A DNA stretch of 64,000 nt. It comes from Lagopus muta (taxonomy: Eukaryota; Chordata; Aves; Galliformes; Phasianidae). The notes under the pieces are model-generated. The model was not told the DNA's origin. It searched no databases and worked only from the letters and a program-made list of their open reading frames with translations. Each line of letters starts with the position of its first letter. The stretch's first letter is position 1. The stretch is taken from positions 37,394,508 to 37,458,507 of the forward strand of contig NC_064439.1 of the NCBI RefSeq assembly GCF_023343835.1, in the 5' to 3' direction. The translations under genes were made by a program, and so were the position numbers. Below are positions 11,406 to 24,100 of the stretch, in pieces.

Positions 11406-13061
11406 AATGCAGCCAATGCTGCAGAGCTGTCCTTTGAAATCTCTGCTATCCTCACCTCATTCTCTGTTGCTCCTGCACTCCAGTTGCCCTAGCAAACATG
11501 CCCCTTGCAAGAGTTCAGCCTGCTAAAGCTGTACTCCTCTGAGACAGAAAGCACAGCTTTATGCCCGCTCTTTCCTGTGCAGATAAATTTGTCTTCAGCC
11601 TCTGGTAACCCTCTTCCCATAGGAATGGTTTATTTTTATTCACAGCTGAAAATTGGAGTGAAATCACCAGCATTTGAGATACCTGCTCTAAATGCAAGAG
11701 GCTCTTCACCCAAAGGAGTGCTCAACTAACATGTTGGTTTCTGCCCACAGGCTCTTGGTAAGAGAGGCAATTTATCAAATTTCTGCTGGGTCCCCTCGCA
11801 GTTCTTAAATGGCAGATAAATGGACCAATATTGGGCATTTATCTTCCTTCTTAATCCTTGTGCGGTATTGCTTCATCTGAAGCTTAAAAAATATATTTGA
11901 GTTGAGCTAGGGAGGCAAACATTTGAATTTTTATGAATAAACATGTGACTGCAAGAAAGGAATGTAGAGCATGGGATAGTAACCTTTATATTATTAGTAT
12001 GACTCTAACTGCTTATAACTGAAAGTGAAGATGATGAAGTACATAGTTGACTGTAAGAGCACAAATAGATATCAGAGGATGCTGTTGAGCACTGGCACAA
12101 ACAGAAAACACTGGTTTGCCAAGGTGAGCAACACTAGTACAAGGTTACATTTCCTGTCATGTGCTTGCCAGGCTGAAGCCCTTAGGCTAGTGCTCTAGAA
12201 TTTGTATTGTTTTCTTTCTTAAGCAAAGTGAAGTGAAAATTTTGAGTGAATAAAACAGGGAAGTACATTGTGCAAATACACCAACCCATTGGTTATGACT
12301 GAAATATTTTGGAGCATGGGCTTGCCCATTTTCTCCATGATCAGGAGGAAACAGTTGTGTTCTCTGAACATCCTGCTTTGCTGATGCTGGAGCACTGAAG
12401 GTGCAGCTGCTTGAAAGTTTATCATGGCATTACTGATGCCATGCCTCAGAGGGCTCTGGAAAGCTACACTCGGAAAGGAAGGACTGTGTTCACAGTTGAG
12501 AGTGCAGATGGGTCTAGCCCCAGGGAAACACCAGCACAACTGCATCTTGCCTGTGCCACTTCTGTCACTAAAATGCATTCAGAATCGCAGAGGTGCAAAG
12601 GCTTATACACACTCATGTGTTGTGAAAAGCCTTTGGGAAAAACTACCTTGCTAGAAGAATGAAGACTAGCGTATAACATTTGTGCTGCAGCACTGCATTG
12701 AAGCCAGGCCTTCTACTGTGCAAGACACTTCCCAAACCCGTGTGGCTGGCTGTGACTCTGACAGCTGATGGCTGGCACTTAGCATGTCCTGGCTGCAGTC
12801 GGTTCAGGGTACAGGCTCTTCAGTATAAGCAGACCAAAATATGTTTGTTTTTGGAGAGGGGTTTGTACTGACCTATGTTCCCTGTTCTTTTCCACATGAA
12901 TAACTTCTCCGAAGTCTCTTCCTTTATTTAAGAAGTATTCCTAACAGGATTTCCCCTAAGTGGGACCATATCTGGCTTTCTTGCAATTATCTGATTAAGG
13001 CTGTCATGGCTTTTCTGCTTGATTATAATGCAGTGAAGTGTGAATGCAACAGGGTACTAAA

Positions 13062-13097
<36 letters not shown>

Positions 13098-15279
13098 CAG
13101 ACAGAGGCATTTAGTGATCTGTGGCAGGTATTGGCTTCTGCATTGGGTAATTTTAGCATGCCTGCAGTCCCTTTACAGATTCCATTGAGACTGCTCTGCT
13201 TATTTGTTGATGTTCTCTTTACTATAATTTGAAACTTCTCCTAGAAAACAGCTGGTTGGAAAAGCTCAGTTGGAACATCTTAATTTTACAAAAGGAAGGG
13301 TTTTATAAAAGCAAAAGTATTCAAAAATTATGGGTTTGTTGACATGTAGAAACTCAACAGACATTTTTATTGAAGAGGTTGATGTGGCACAAAGCGTTTT
13401 AGAAGTCTAGTGATAACTTATAGTTCATTTTGATTTGAAAACATTCTGAAAAAAACATCAAAATGAATATTTCAGTGAGTATAAGTGAATATTTTTTTGA
13501 GTTTTGTATAGCTATTTTATCTATCATTTTATAATTTTCATTGCACCTGTTCACAGGGCATTTTCTTGGTAAGTAGCATAGCATGTTTTCAGTCTGCTTT
13601 GTTAAATCATTGTGGTGCTAACTTGTGAAGCATTTTCAAACATTTTGATAAGGAGTGTGGGACAAAGTCATGAATATAAGGACATTTGTGTATGACTACT
13701 GAAGACTCTCAGTGGCCATTCTAATAGTTTGTCATAGCTGCAGAATAACTCTTACAAGATTCCATCATGGTTAATGCATATCCCACAAAGTTTGTTAAGT
13801 CCTGGGGCATTTGTACTTCCATCATGTTAATGTAATATAATATCTCCTGGACTATACTTGTGAACAAATCCTCCAAATGTAAGTGCTCTTTCTGATGACT
13901 TGGACAGATCATGTGAGTTCAGTCTCTCTGCACTACATTTTTTTTTCTCTTTCTTAGTGGTGATTGATTCTATGGGTTTTTTCATATTTCTGCATTTGAG
14001 ATTGCATTTTGGAACTGGACAGTCTGAGATTTGAAATCCGTTCTTGTGTTTAGAAAAGCAACTCTGGAAGAGTTTTAGTTACTCATATAATCATATATTC
14101 CTGTGTCCTGGCACATTTATCCCCCAGTGTTCTGAAGGACAAGCTGCTCATTCACTTATTTACTTCATTTTACTTACATGGGAATAGGCAAACCACTCTG
14201 TTGTGCCTCCAGTGGCGTCTCCAATTGCTCAGGACTTGACAAGGCACTGCTGTGGAAGGGAGGTTCTTATTCCCAATTTTACCAGGAGCTTCAGCGTTGG
14301 CTGTGTCTTTAACTAAGATGTTTTACCTGTTATGCAGTAGCAGGGTGATCCTGGCAAATGTGGTGTTTCAGGCTTGCTGGTGGCTGAGGTAATGTGAATT
14401 ACTGTGTTAGCACTTACTTAGTGGCTTCCAGTTGCACTGGGAGGAAGACCAGAGATAAATTCTTTAGTTGGCCACCTTAGCTGTTTCTCTTTAAAAAGAA
14501 GTTTTTTGAGTACCCAGAAGTATTTAGCATTCTTTCCCTGAACAAAGGAAAATGAAATTGACTGATGCTGTTCATCCATTCCTTGGCACCATAATTTTTC
14601 TGTTCCACCAACTTGGATTTATTTAGGGATCATGTCAATTATACGTATATTTGTTGCTTATTTTTCTTTTCATCTTATCTATTTCTGGTCTCCACGTGAA
14701 TTTGCAGCAGTGTTGCCTGGAAAGCACGATTACATGTCCAATTTTTTTTTTCAATAAGAGGAAAAATAATACTGGGCAATGGAATTACTCCAGGGAGGAA
14801 CTTAGCCTGCTGTCCTGCTATTGTTAAAAGCTAGCTGCTGCTGTAAAGCACTCTGTGACGACTGATCCTCATGCCTGAGTGGAGGAAGCTGCTCTGCATG
14901 CAGCAACCTCCCTGAGCCTTAGGGTAGAAGTGCCATAGCAATGTATCTTCTGCTGGGGAAGCATGGGTTGTGTATTCATATTTGGTGCGGGGATGTGACC
15001 TGTCTGGTCTGGTACAGCTCCATCTGTGACTTTCCATTGCATTTACAATGTCCTCCAACAGCTTGTTAAACATGTCACATTGTTTTGTGGTGTGAAAATT
15101 CAGGCACCCAAACATGACAGTTATACAAGACATTTTGCAGCTTTCCAGTGCCATGTCACTTCTGTAGTTACAGGCTAGGTGTTACAATGAAATCCTAGTT
15201 AACAAGGCTATCACTTAACAAAGGAATGTTGCAATGAACAAATGTTGCAATTATGGCCTTATATTAAATTTGTTTACTT
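11406..15279. other. Non-coding stretch with a long T-run
   Basis: No known repeat family or gene was recognised. It contains a 30-base T homopolymer, listed separately, and several chance-like frames. The longest are minus 12219-12578 (119 codons) and minus 14831-15154 (107 codons). The latter lies in a somewhat GC-richer patch, and its product matches nothing I know. Confidence 0.5.
13066..13095. repeat. Poly-T homopolymer (30 bases)
   Basis: An uninterrupted run of T on the plus strand, the longest homopolymer in the window. There is no processed-pseudogene body or target duplication that I can see beside it. Confidence 0.97.
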
Positions 15280-15490
15280 GGAATCACGGAATACCTTCAG
15301 TTGGAAGGGGTGCACAAGGATCATTATGTCCAACCCCTTCTCACACAGGACTGCCCAAAACTCAGAGCCTGTGTCTAAGAGCATTGTTCAATGTTCCTTG
15401 ACCTCCAGCAACTTGGGGCAGTGACCACCCACCCTTGGGAGCCTGTTCCAGTACCTGACCACCCTCAACCATTTCCTAATATCCAAGTTC
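15280..15490 (-). mobile_element. CR1 LINE 3' end, minus strand
   Basis: A GGAATCACGGAATACC tail is followed by the GGTTGGAAGGG/CCAACCCCTTC 3' UTR region and the AGCCTGTTCCAGTACCTGAC block, all as the reverse complement of a CR1 3' end. It is truncated after the CCTAATATCCAA block. A plus-strand CR1 end follows about 190 bases later, so the two form an inverted pair. Confidence 0.9.
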
Positions 15491-15680
15491 TTGTTTTGCT
15501 AAATCCTTTACCTGGCCAAAAAAGAAAACAAAAACAGTGTACATATAACATTATATTTGCCACCTTTTAATATGTTTATTAATTTTAAGACTCTCATCTG
15601 ACCTATTCCATCATAAACACTTTATTGAGCACCAAGAAGAAATTTTAAAGATTGCATTATAATGAAATATAATCCAGTCT

Positions 15681-15800
15681 GTTCTTCTGGATGGGGCATT
15701 GAACAACCTGGTCTATGGAAGATGTCCCTGCCTGTAGCAGGGGGCTGGAGTGAGATGACCTTAAAGGTCGCTTCCAATCCAAATCATTCTATGATTCTCA
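15681..15800 (+). mobile_element. CR1 LINE 3' end, plus strand
   Basis: About 120 bases of CR1 3' end: GGATGGGGCATTGAACAACC, the AAGATGTCCCTGCCTG block, AGATGACCTTAAAGGTC and an ATTCTATGATTCTC tail. It is the oppositely oriented partner of the copy at 15280-15490. Confidence 0.92.
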
Positions 15801-16357
15801 AATGGAAATTCAGCACAAGCAAACTTAAGAGAAAGAATGTTGGCTACAGTAGTAATTAAACTGTCCTTACAGATTTCATAATTTTCAACTGATTTTATTT
15901 CTGAAAATTTGGCTTTCGGTTTGTATTCCAAATTAAATTTCAGCTGAGAATATATCCCTAAACTTTTACTGTTATAAGGACAATTAGAATTTTTAAAGAG
16001 TTCAGACTTTGATAAAAGTTACGTGATAATTATAACTATAAATTATATACCAAATGTGAAATATGAATGCAATTTTGGAAGATATTTATTTTAGAAAACA
16101 GGAATTTTATTTTGTTTTTACAAAGCTTCTTAATTTGACTGACCTGGATACGTACCAGCCAAATTTCTTATAAGAACTGAATATTTTAGCTTAATTTAAA
16201 TGATTCATTTTCTGTTGTCAAAAATTAATATTACTTTGGTAAATGACTGTTTTTAGATGTATGTTCCACTCATCTCTTCTTTAATTATCAGTGTATATAA
16301 CATATAGTTTACATGCAAGTTATTTTTGAAACTTTACACCTATGTTTAAATGTGTGT

Positions 16358-16390
16358 AAAAAAAAAAACAAAAAAAACACAAAAAAACAA
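16358..16390. repeat. A-rich simple repeat with interspersed C
   Basis: Runs of A broken by single C bases, of (AAAAAAC)n type. Confidence 0.9.
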
Positions 16391-16693
16391 ATCCAAAACA
16401 CTTAAACCTTTTCAATTGAAGTAAAATAATTGAAAGTGATCATTAAGAAAAGTTTTTATTGGCTGGACCAGTGGGTTTTTTTGTTTGTTTGTTTTTTCCA
16501 GTTCTATTTCTCCCTTCTCAGCTAGCAAGAATGCTGATTCTCAAAAGAACAACCTTTGTTGATAAGCTCGAGTTGTTCTTCTGATCTTTTAAAATCCCAT
16601 AATACTGATTGAACCCTAAATAGAGCAGTAATATTTCTCAGTATCTCATTGTAGGTAGACATAATGATTCTTAATAATGGTTGGGGTTGGTGG

Positions 16694-16715
16694 TTTTTTT
16701 TTTTTTTTTTTTTTT
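16694..16715. repeat. Poly-T homopolymer (22 bases)
   Basis: An uninterrupted T-run on the plus strand, preceded by GGTTGGTGG. Confidence 0.95.
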
Positions 16716-17149
16716 GCTCTTTGAAGATTCCTTCTTGTCATATGAGTGATAGGAATTTCCACTTGCAAACAAATGAGTTTGCTGGTAAAAGTAATTGTTA
16801 TTCTCCACAAATGGGCAAATGCCACCATGCATAGAGAACAGATGATTTCTTCTATGGGGATCTGTTGTCAGTACAGATCTCCACTGTCATAGCTTCAGTT
16901 GGAGCATCAAGTCTTAGACACTGTAACTTCACAACTTCAGTTAAAAGTCTGGCAATCCTAGTAAGCTTGATTCTGATAATATATGAATTCTTTACAAAAG
17001 ATGTATGTATCTATCTACAAAAATAAGATGAAGTTTTATGATTTTTGTAAGCTTGTTTCTTTGTTGGTGAAGTCTCTCCATTAATTTAGTGAACCTCATT
17101 TGCCTCTGCTTGCGTTTGGCTTGCTGAAATCACAACTGATGCTTACCTG

Positions 17150-17249
17150 CATGACCTTCTGTAGGGACAGGCCTTAGTGGGAGGTTGCACTCAATGATCT
17201 CTGGAGGTCCCTTCTGACCTCTGCAGTTTTGTGACACTGTGAATCTCTG
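17150..17249 (+). mobile_element. CR1 LINE 3' terminal fragment
   Basis: About 100 bases of CR1 3' UTR and tail: GGTTGCACTCAATGATCTCT, GGAGGTCCCTTCTGACCTC and a degenerate TTTTGTGACACTGTGAATCT tail. It is heavily 5'-truncated. Confidence 0.88.
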
Positions 17250-19620
17250 TGGAATTTAACTGGATTGGGTTTCTATATTTGGTGGCAAAGGGACAAGCGT
17301 TAAGCAGACAATTGTTACAGCAAATTTTACCTGTTAGAAAAGCAAACAGAGTCATTAGTTCCTCCCTCTCTTTCTCTCTTGGGAACCACAGTTGCTGTCG
17401 TGTTCTCATCATGCCAATCACCTTATTATGAAAGGAACAGACAATGATGAGACCTTAATTTCTTCTCTTTGTGTATTTACTTTAAACTTGTTTCCTACAA
17501 TGGCCTTCACAGTCTCCCAGGACAAGAGGAAGTTTTTCCACCAGGAAATGGTACCCTTACAAGGAAGGCAGCTGTTTAAATAAGCTGGTTTTTTATTTTC
17601 CTTTTTTTTTTCCTTCTCTTCCTTGCCATTCATGTAATATCTGCATCGCTTTATTTTTGATCACTGTGAAAAGATGTTTTGACTCCAGTTCCCAAATGTA
17701 CCTATGTTACAGACAGAATGAAAACACAAAAAACAGATATTACATTTTTATTGTATATTGTGTCCAGGAATAAGCCGGAGTTATTAATGGTATTTGTTCT
17801 GGTTATAGAATTAAATCCTATTTTAATCTAAGTCAGGAGAAGGGAAATTAATACTGTTTGTTCTGAAATATGGTACTGTTCTCAACACAGCTGGGAACAG
17901 ACTGGAAGTTTTCTTTCTGAAAAATAGTTTTCTTACTACATATTACCAATATGAATTCAATTTGCAGAGTAGCTGTAGTCCCAGAACAGTACAGTCTCAG
18001 AAATAATAGCTTTCTCCTTTCCCCTTGCCAATCTCTACTCCAGCTCATGCTGGTGCATCACAATGTGTGGTGCAGAGATGCCTCCTCCCTGCACCAGCAC
18101 AAAGTGCTTTGTCTATAAATCATGAAGGAACAGGCTGTGCTATCTAATCTCCTCTTTGACCTGGGTATCACTGTAACCACAAGGGACCAGAATTTGCACT
18201 CTCTCTCAAACAAGCATGAAAGTTGTGTGTGTGTGTGTGTGTGTGTGACCTCCAGGCTTAACAAACTCAGGCTCACTTGGATGGGTTTGTTGCGCAGATC
18301 TTCTCCGTTGTTGTCCATTCCAAGACAAAGGTGATTACATGAGAGGGTCAGACACCGAGCCGGCCAGGGACCTTAGCTCAGCTCCTCCAACATGAGCTCC
18401 TGCATCTTAAATGAGTGAATGATATTGTTTCTGCCTCACTGCTTTAATCACTGGTGCAGGTTTGGAGTGAGACGTGTGACTAGCATCCTGGAAAACCTCA
18501 CTTCTGAGGTATGGCACAACACTTTCGAATTTGTGGGCTCAGTTAGGGAGCTCACTCTCCTAACTTGTGGTTGTTGATTACCCACTGAGAAATCTGTATG
18601 CCACACAAGTGGGAGAATCAGTGTCTCCTGCCTCTGCTCGTGGGCTGTTCAGCCTTTCTTCTTCTCCTGCCATGCCTGCCAAGTTATGTTCTGCTGAACT
18701 ATTGCCAGGAAGACCTCTCCTAAGATGGCTACTTTTTTCTCTAGGTCCTAGTACCCCTTTATGATTTCTGGGCTTTATTTACCCTTTCAGTGCATTTTAC
18801 GTGTCGGTCAGTTTTGTTGGTCTTCTCTTCATTCTTCCTAATATATTCTTAATATTCTGAGTTTTCTGTTTTCCACTCCTTTTCAGTTTGCCTCTTCCAT
18901 ATACACTTCATCCAGTTTTCTATCGTCAAATACATCTTCACCTTATGCATTTATCCAATTATTTATGATACCCAATTGGCTTACTTTACTGTCCATATTT
19001 TGTGCTCAGTTACAATGATATAAATCTGGAAGGAATGCTCTGTTTCTTATCCATAGGTAAGCATCTAAAAAATGGGTAACTTCACACTGAAAACCTCCTT
19101 GTCCATCCGTATATTAAAAACTTGGTGTTGCTCATTGCCTTGAGTGATTTTTGTTGAAGTGATCTAAGAGATTGTTAGGAGGTAAACTATTTTCTTCTGC
19201 AACATACCATTGCTGTTAGACCCAGATGATGACCAAACATCAATGATCTGACCAGGCTTGCTCTGAACACATGGATTTAAAACATCATTCTGTTTTCTAT
19301 TACTGTTGCCATGTTCAGTGATATAGGTTAGGTTAAACAAGTTATGATTAAAATATTAATTGTTGGCCAAATCCAGCCCTAGTGGCACACCTAGTTTATG
19401 CTAAGACTGGATTGAGTCCAATATCAATAACAGTGTACCTTCACAGATGTATTTTAATTAAGAACCATAATAAATGTATTGCTTGTTTTCTTTCCTCAAC
19501 AGCATAAGAAAAGTAATTATGTTTTGAAGCTAAATCAATTGACTGGCACATATGTTGACAGACTTAGTGCTAATTATGCAGTTTAAGTATATCCAAAATG
19601 GAAAAGAGTTGTAAACTATG
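17250..19620. other. Non-coding stretch with a (TG)n microsatellite
   Basis: No gene or interspersed repeat was recognised. It contains a (TG)n array, listed separately. The frames here are 60-86 codons long and the ones overlapping the array code for dinucleotide-repeat artefacts. Confidence 0.6.
18224..18247. repeat. (TG)n microsatellite, about 12 units
   Basis: A perfect dinucleotide array, likely polymorphic in length. The overlapping plus-strand frame reads it as alternating Cys-Val, a simple-repeat artefact. Confidence 0.95.
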
Positions 19621-19995
19621 TAAGTAACTCTGAAAGTAATACCTTGTATTTATTTTCATGAAAGCTACAACATATACAAAGAGCGTGATAATGTTATTTG
19701 ATAGAGAAAGTTTTCAGCTACAAAGCGCTGTTTTTCAACGTAGTCACCACCATTAGCTGTGCATTTTTGCCAGTGATAAATGGGAGCCTGTGGGCCATGA
19801 TAGTGGAGGTAACACACAGCCACTTTCACCACTGCTGAAACACACCACCTACCATCTCACTATACTCACATCCGCTGTTTGGTCTCTATAAATGTTCAGT
19901 AAGTGCTGATGGATGTCAGTGGGTGCCATTTTTTCTGCATGGAGGAATTCAGTTCCACACCTTTGCTTCATCTGCATTTTCATGTCAGAATGCCT
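19621..19995 (-). mobile_element. Second Galluhop-type mariner, 3' end missing
   Basis: The left end matches the first copy (CTCTGAAAGTAATACC after a TA). The body follows it closely, for example ATTTGATAGAGAAAG, CAACGTAGTCACCACCATTAG and GTGCCATTTTTTCTGCATGG. The minus strand keeps a C-terminal transposase tail reading HWQKCTANGGDYVEK. The expected stop codon has become CAG (plus-strand CTG, 19728-19730). The helix-turn-helix stretch kept in the first copy is absent, so the internal deletion differs. Similarity stops near 19995, and no right inverted repeat is found before the CR1 tail at 20066. Confidence 0.85.
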
Positions 19996-20065
19996 GACAC
20001 TTTTAGTAAAGCTTCCATCTTTTGGACCTTGATGCTCTCAATCCTGAAGTCGTCCATCACTCCTG

Positions 20066-20187
20066 TCATAGAATCACAGAATGGCCTGGGTTGAAAAGAT
20101 CATCTAGTTTCAACCCCCCTGCCATGGGCAGTGTTGCCAGTCACTAGACCAGGCTGCTCAGAGCCCCATTCAGCCTGGCCTGGACCA
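20066..20187 (-). mobile_element. CR1 LINE 3' terminal fragment, minus strand
   Basis: A TCATAGAATCACAGAATGG tail is followed by the 3' UTR on the minus strand (CCCCCCTGCCATGGGCAG, GCTGCTCAGAGCCCCATTC, AGCCTGGCCTGGA). It is 5'-truncated after about 120 bases. It lies some 70 bases beyond the broken end of the second mariner copy. Confidence 0.93.
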
Positions 20188-21088
20188 TCAACAATTTGGT
20201 CAGCGATGCTTGGCAGAGCAAATAGCTGTCTAGTGTTCTGTTGGGGATGTTTAGTCTACTACATGGAGCAGACTGCAGTGAATAACTTCACATGACCCAT
20301 GTGCCACAGGTAGTGACACATTTCTTAGTCCCAGCTCTTGTTGGGCATTGTGTACTGCTTGCACTTTTCTTTTTAAAAGCTTTTTCAGAATTACACCACT
20401 GAGAGAGTTTGAAACCTTTTCTTAATTTACAGTCTGAGGTAGTCAGGCTTGTTTTATATCCTTTTGTTCTTGGGCCATTACAGCCTTGCTGCTTTATTAG
20501 ATGCATAATTGCTGATGTTTATTCATGCCTTATTCATCAAGCTCTTGTATCTCTGCCCAGTCTTCATTGTGCTGGTGTGTATGCCAAGTTCTTTTGGAGA
20601 TTTCTTCTAACAGTCCTATTAGCTTTTCACTGCACTTCTTACAGCTCAAGCTTATCTTTGCTGTAGAGTCTTTTATTGCTATGGGAGGGGTAAAGTGAAA
20701 GGTAATGCTACTGCCAGTAGATACGCATGTGTGGAGCTTTATGCGTGTAGTGTTTAGGACTCTGGTCATTGTCCTTGTATACTTTGCGAAGTTAAGAATG
20801 GCTTGAGAATAGGCTGTAACAAAGTGAGCTATATTTCTGCTGGTTGCTTCTAGATGTTAGGTCTACTGTTGCTTAGATTCAGAACAACTGTGATGTGCAC
20901 AGGCTTGGGAGGTTTGCATTTACATCAAATACTCAATCTTGCTGAAATCATTCAAAACACACAGTCATTCTGATCTCTAGGTATTACTGTGACACCCTCA
21001 AATGTGGTCTAGAGGATATATCATGCTTAAAGGGAAAATCGTGTATATGTGAGACTGGATTTGAAAACAAAGGGCATACACATGCTCT

Positions 21089-21114
21089 AGGGAACTGCTT
21101 GCAGGCAGTTCCCT
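21089..21114. repeat. Perfect 10-bp inverted repeat (hairpin)
   Basis: AGGGAACTGC and its exact reverse complement GCAGTTCCCT are separated by a six-base loop, TTGCAG. The stem is not extended by flanking pairs, and it is too short for a typical microRNA precursor. Confidence 0.8.
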
Positions 21115-24100
21115 TTCAGTACTGCTATCAGCACGAGGCTATGATGGTGAGCAAAAGCAGCAAAACTTTCAAAAGCCTTTGAGGACTTGTATGGTGGAAA
21201 GCCAGGATGAAGATTCAAAGCTGTTCCTCCCACTGATTTGTGAGGCACTGCCACATTCTGCTGTTTTGCAATCAGTTACACTACAAACAGTAGAAATTAG
21301 TCTCTGCAGAGAGCCATGCTGAGCATGCTAGCTGCTTAAAGTCCCTTAATAATATTTCAGGAGTGTTACTAACTCTCTGCATTGGGATGACTTTCATCTC
21401 TTGTGCACTGGAATGTGGAGAAGGAGTGCAATCTGGAGAGTCAGAAAAAGCCTGGGCTGAGTGCAAGTTCCAAAGCCCTGTTGAGCAGCTGTCCTCCAAG
21501 CTGCCTGCTGCAGTTCTCATTGCTGTGCACTTACCCTTACCTGCCCTACTGCTCTTCCCTGCTCCCCCGCAGACCCAAGCGAGGGTGATGCTGAGGCAGA
21601 GGAATGTCTGTCCTTCTACTGCAGATGTCGGGGTTTAAAAGTGGTCTGGAAACAATAGGGTAAATTTTTAGCAGGGTGCATTCAGAGAGTTTCCATGAGC
21701 ACTATGGTCATAGGTGGGAACTGTGGGGTTCTCAGACTCCTGAGTTACAGCAGTCTCTTAATTCATCTCTAAAGGCTTTTAAAATGTGGGGATTGAAAAA
21801 AAAACTGGGTGGGACGTAATTATGGTTTTTTTACAGATGCTTCGTATCTCTGAGGACAGCAGTAACAGTAAGGGAGGAGAAAACAGACAAAAAATAATAG
21901 TGAGTATTAAGAAGAATTTGTTGTGTTGTTGTTTTGTTTTTGTTTCTTTTTTTTTTTCTTCAGAAGAAAGTGCAAATATTAATTTAACACATTTTCTCAC
22001 TTGATACTATTGCTACCTGATCTGCCTGTCTATATATGTGCTCCAGAAACAGATTTATTTCTGCAGAAAAGTATTTTTGTATTTTGATAATAAATTTTTT
22101 TTAATGAGTGACTCCCCAGGACCTAGATCTTATGATCTGATTGATTTAAATGCTTGTATGAGACTCTGCTTTTGCTGTCTGGCAAAACAGATAACATGAA
22201 TTTGACTCTGGAGCCAAATAAATTGAAGAATTCCACTAAATTTTCCTGAAGAGCGAAGATGGGTCTTGAAACAGTGAATAATGCGCACTTAGGACAGGAG
22301 ATGTAAAACAAATGAAATGCTTATGAACCTGGAAAGCTTGCAACTGACAGCAGAGTCTCATGTCTGAGAATTACCCACTACATATACTGCCTCATATATG
22401 CCTCTGCCCCTTTGGCAGAAACTTTAAATCAGTGTGTGTGCATGACCGTATGTCCTTTTGCCAGAGGAATAATAGAGAAATATAACAAATGGAAAGTAGC
22501 CATTGGCGCTGTTACAGTCGGCAAGCAGTAGGCTTTAGCGTTTAGGATGAAACATCCCAAATCTGACACATAGGACCTGCAGTAAGTTCTAGAAGATTTG
22601 GCTACTGTATGTAAAATGTTGATCTGAATAGGAGAGCTGCTGTCATTATTTTGTTCCTTAGGCACAAATGGTTCTACAAGAACATCAAAGTAAATTGCCC
22701 AGTAGCATCTATGCTTGAGCAAGCTCTTTTGGTGAAAGTTCTGTAATAAAGGGGTTTGTTGACAGCAGTGGAGACGGGAGAAGAAGACAGATCTGAAGGA
22801 TCTCATATTTTGTGTTTGTTTTATGATACTTTTCCTCTTTTTTCATTCTGTGTTGGTTACGTAGGATTTTCTTTTGAACAATCTTCTTCCTAGATTCTGT
22901 TTGTTACTGGAGAGTGTTCTTGGCTGTCATCTGCATTTTTAGCTTAAATGTAATGGTAATAGAAACATTGGAACTCTGCCTTTATAAACGAAGAGAGTTC
23001 TCTGAAGGTCTAAGCTTTAATGCTACAGCCATTTTAAAAACTCAGTTCTAGCAAAACTTATTTCTAGATAAATTAGTAAACCAAGCACCACAAATTCCAT
23101 GCCTTGCAAGTGATATCAAGCTGTTTCTAAAGAACATTGTTGATACTGATCAGGAAAATGACAATACAGAAGAGCAAGAATGTTTCTTTCTGTTTTTGCA
23201 ATCAGTGGCAAAATTCTCTGACCTTCAATGGGAGAAGGACTGGCTCAAATGTTATAACAGTAGCGATACCAACATAGCAAATGCATAATAAAAAAAATAA
23301 ATCCCAGTGGTTTGTTTGATTTCATTTCATGTCTCTCCAGGCATATTCCAGAGAAACAACTTTACTTTTTCCACTTTAAGTTGAAGCAGTGCATTGTTGA
23401 AGAAAAGCTAAGCCGGAATAATTCTTCACAGCTCATTTTTACAGAAGAAACCCAAAACACAGGTAGATGCTCTTCAGCAATTTTTCTACTTAAAAAATGG
23501 AAGAAGAGTAACGCAAAAATATTTTTTTTCCTTAATTTCTAATCATTTTCCTCATTATTCTTGGGCTACTTTCTAATAGATGTGTGGTTGCATCAGAAAT
23601 ACCATCATTTTTTAGCCAAGATCTGTGAAATACTTCAGTCCTGCAGCATCTGTGTGCAGAAGGGATTTGAAAGGAGAGCTAAGGTCCTGAAGTCCAGTTG
23701 CTTTGTTTAGCAAGATCTGTAGGACACTTAAGTCTTTTCTTGAACATCCAAGTGAAGAGCCTTGTAGAACATTTAATGAGAGCAGCCAAAACTGGGTGTA
23801 TTGGGCAGTGCTTATTGCATGAGTTGGATAATGTCTTGTGCCTGCTGTAAGGAAGCAAATGACATGATCTTTAGGGCTTAGGTTAAAAGTCACTGAGGAA
23901 AACAGAAAAGCAGCTTTTTAATGTGATGAGCATGAGAGACAAGATGAGGTTCTTCATTGTCCTGGAAAGGATGTTTCTATTCGTTTAGTTTGTGTATGTG
24001 CTGGATCAAACTTGCATCTTCTGATAACCACAAATATCTCTTGTTTCTCCACGGGTCCATGTCTCCTACCTAGTAGCAACAGAGAGTATCTGACAGGAAT

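Larger units (their letters stand above)
15801..17149. other. AT-rich non-coding stretch with simple repeats
   Basis: No gene or interspersed repeat was recognised. Simple sequence includes an A-rich run interrupted by C (about 16358-16390), T/TTTG repeats (16476-16497) and a 22-base T-run (16694-16715). Confidence 0.6.

Noticed and set aside
13066..13095. The 30-base T-run as the tail of a minus-strand processed pseudogene
   Set aside because: No gene-like body lies on the expected side and no target duplication is visible. Birds also have few processed pseudogenes because CR1 does not mobilise poly-A transcripts efficiently.
14831..15154. A 107-codon minus-strand frame considered as a transposase or viral remnant
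   Set aside because: I found no catalytic or structural motif to support either reading.
18122..18334. A frame encoding a Cys-Val repeat
   Set aside because: This is a (TG)n microsatellite read in frame.
21089..21114. The hairpin as a microRNA precursor
   Set aside because: The stem is only 10 bp and does not extend, far below a normal precursor.
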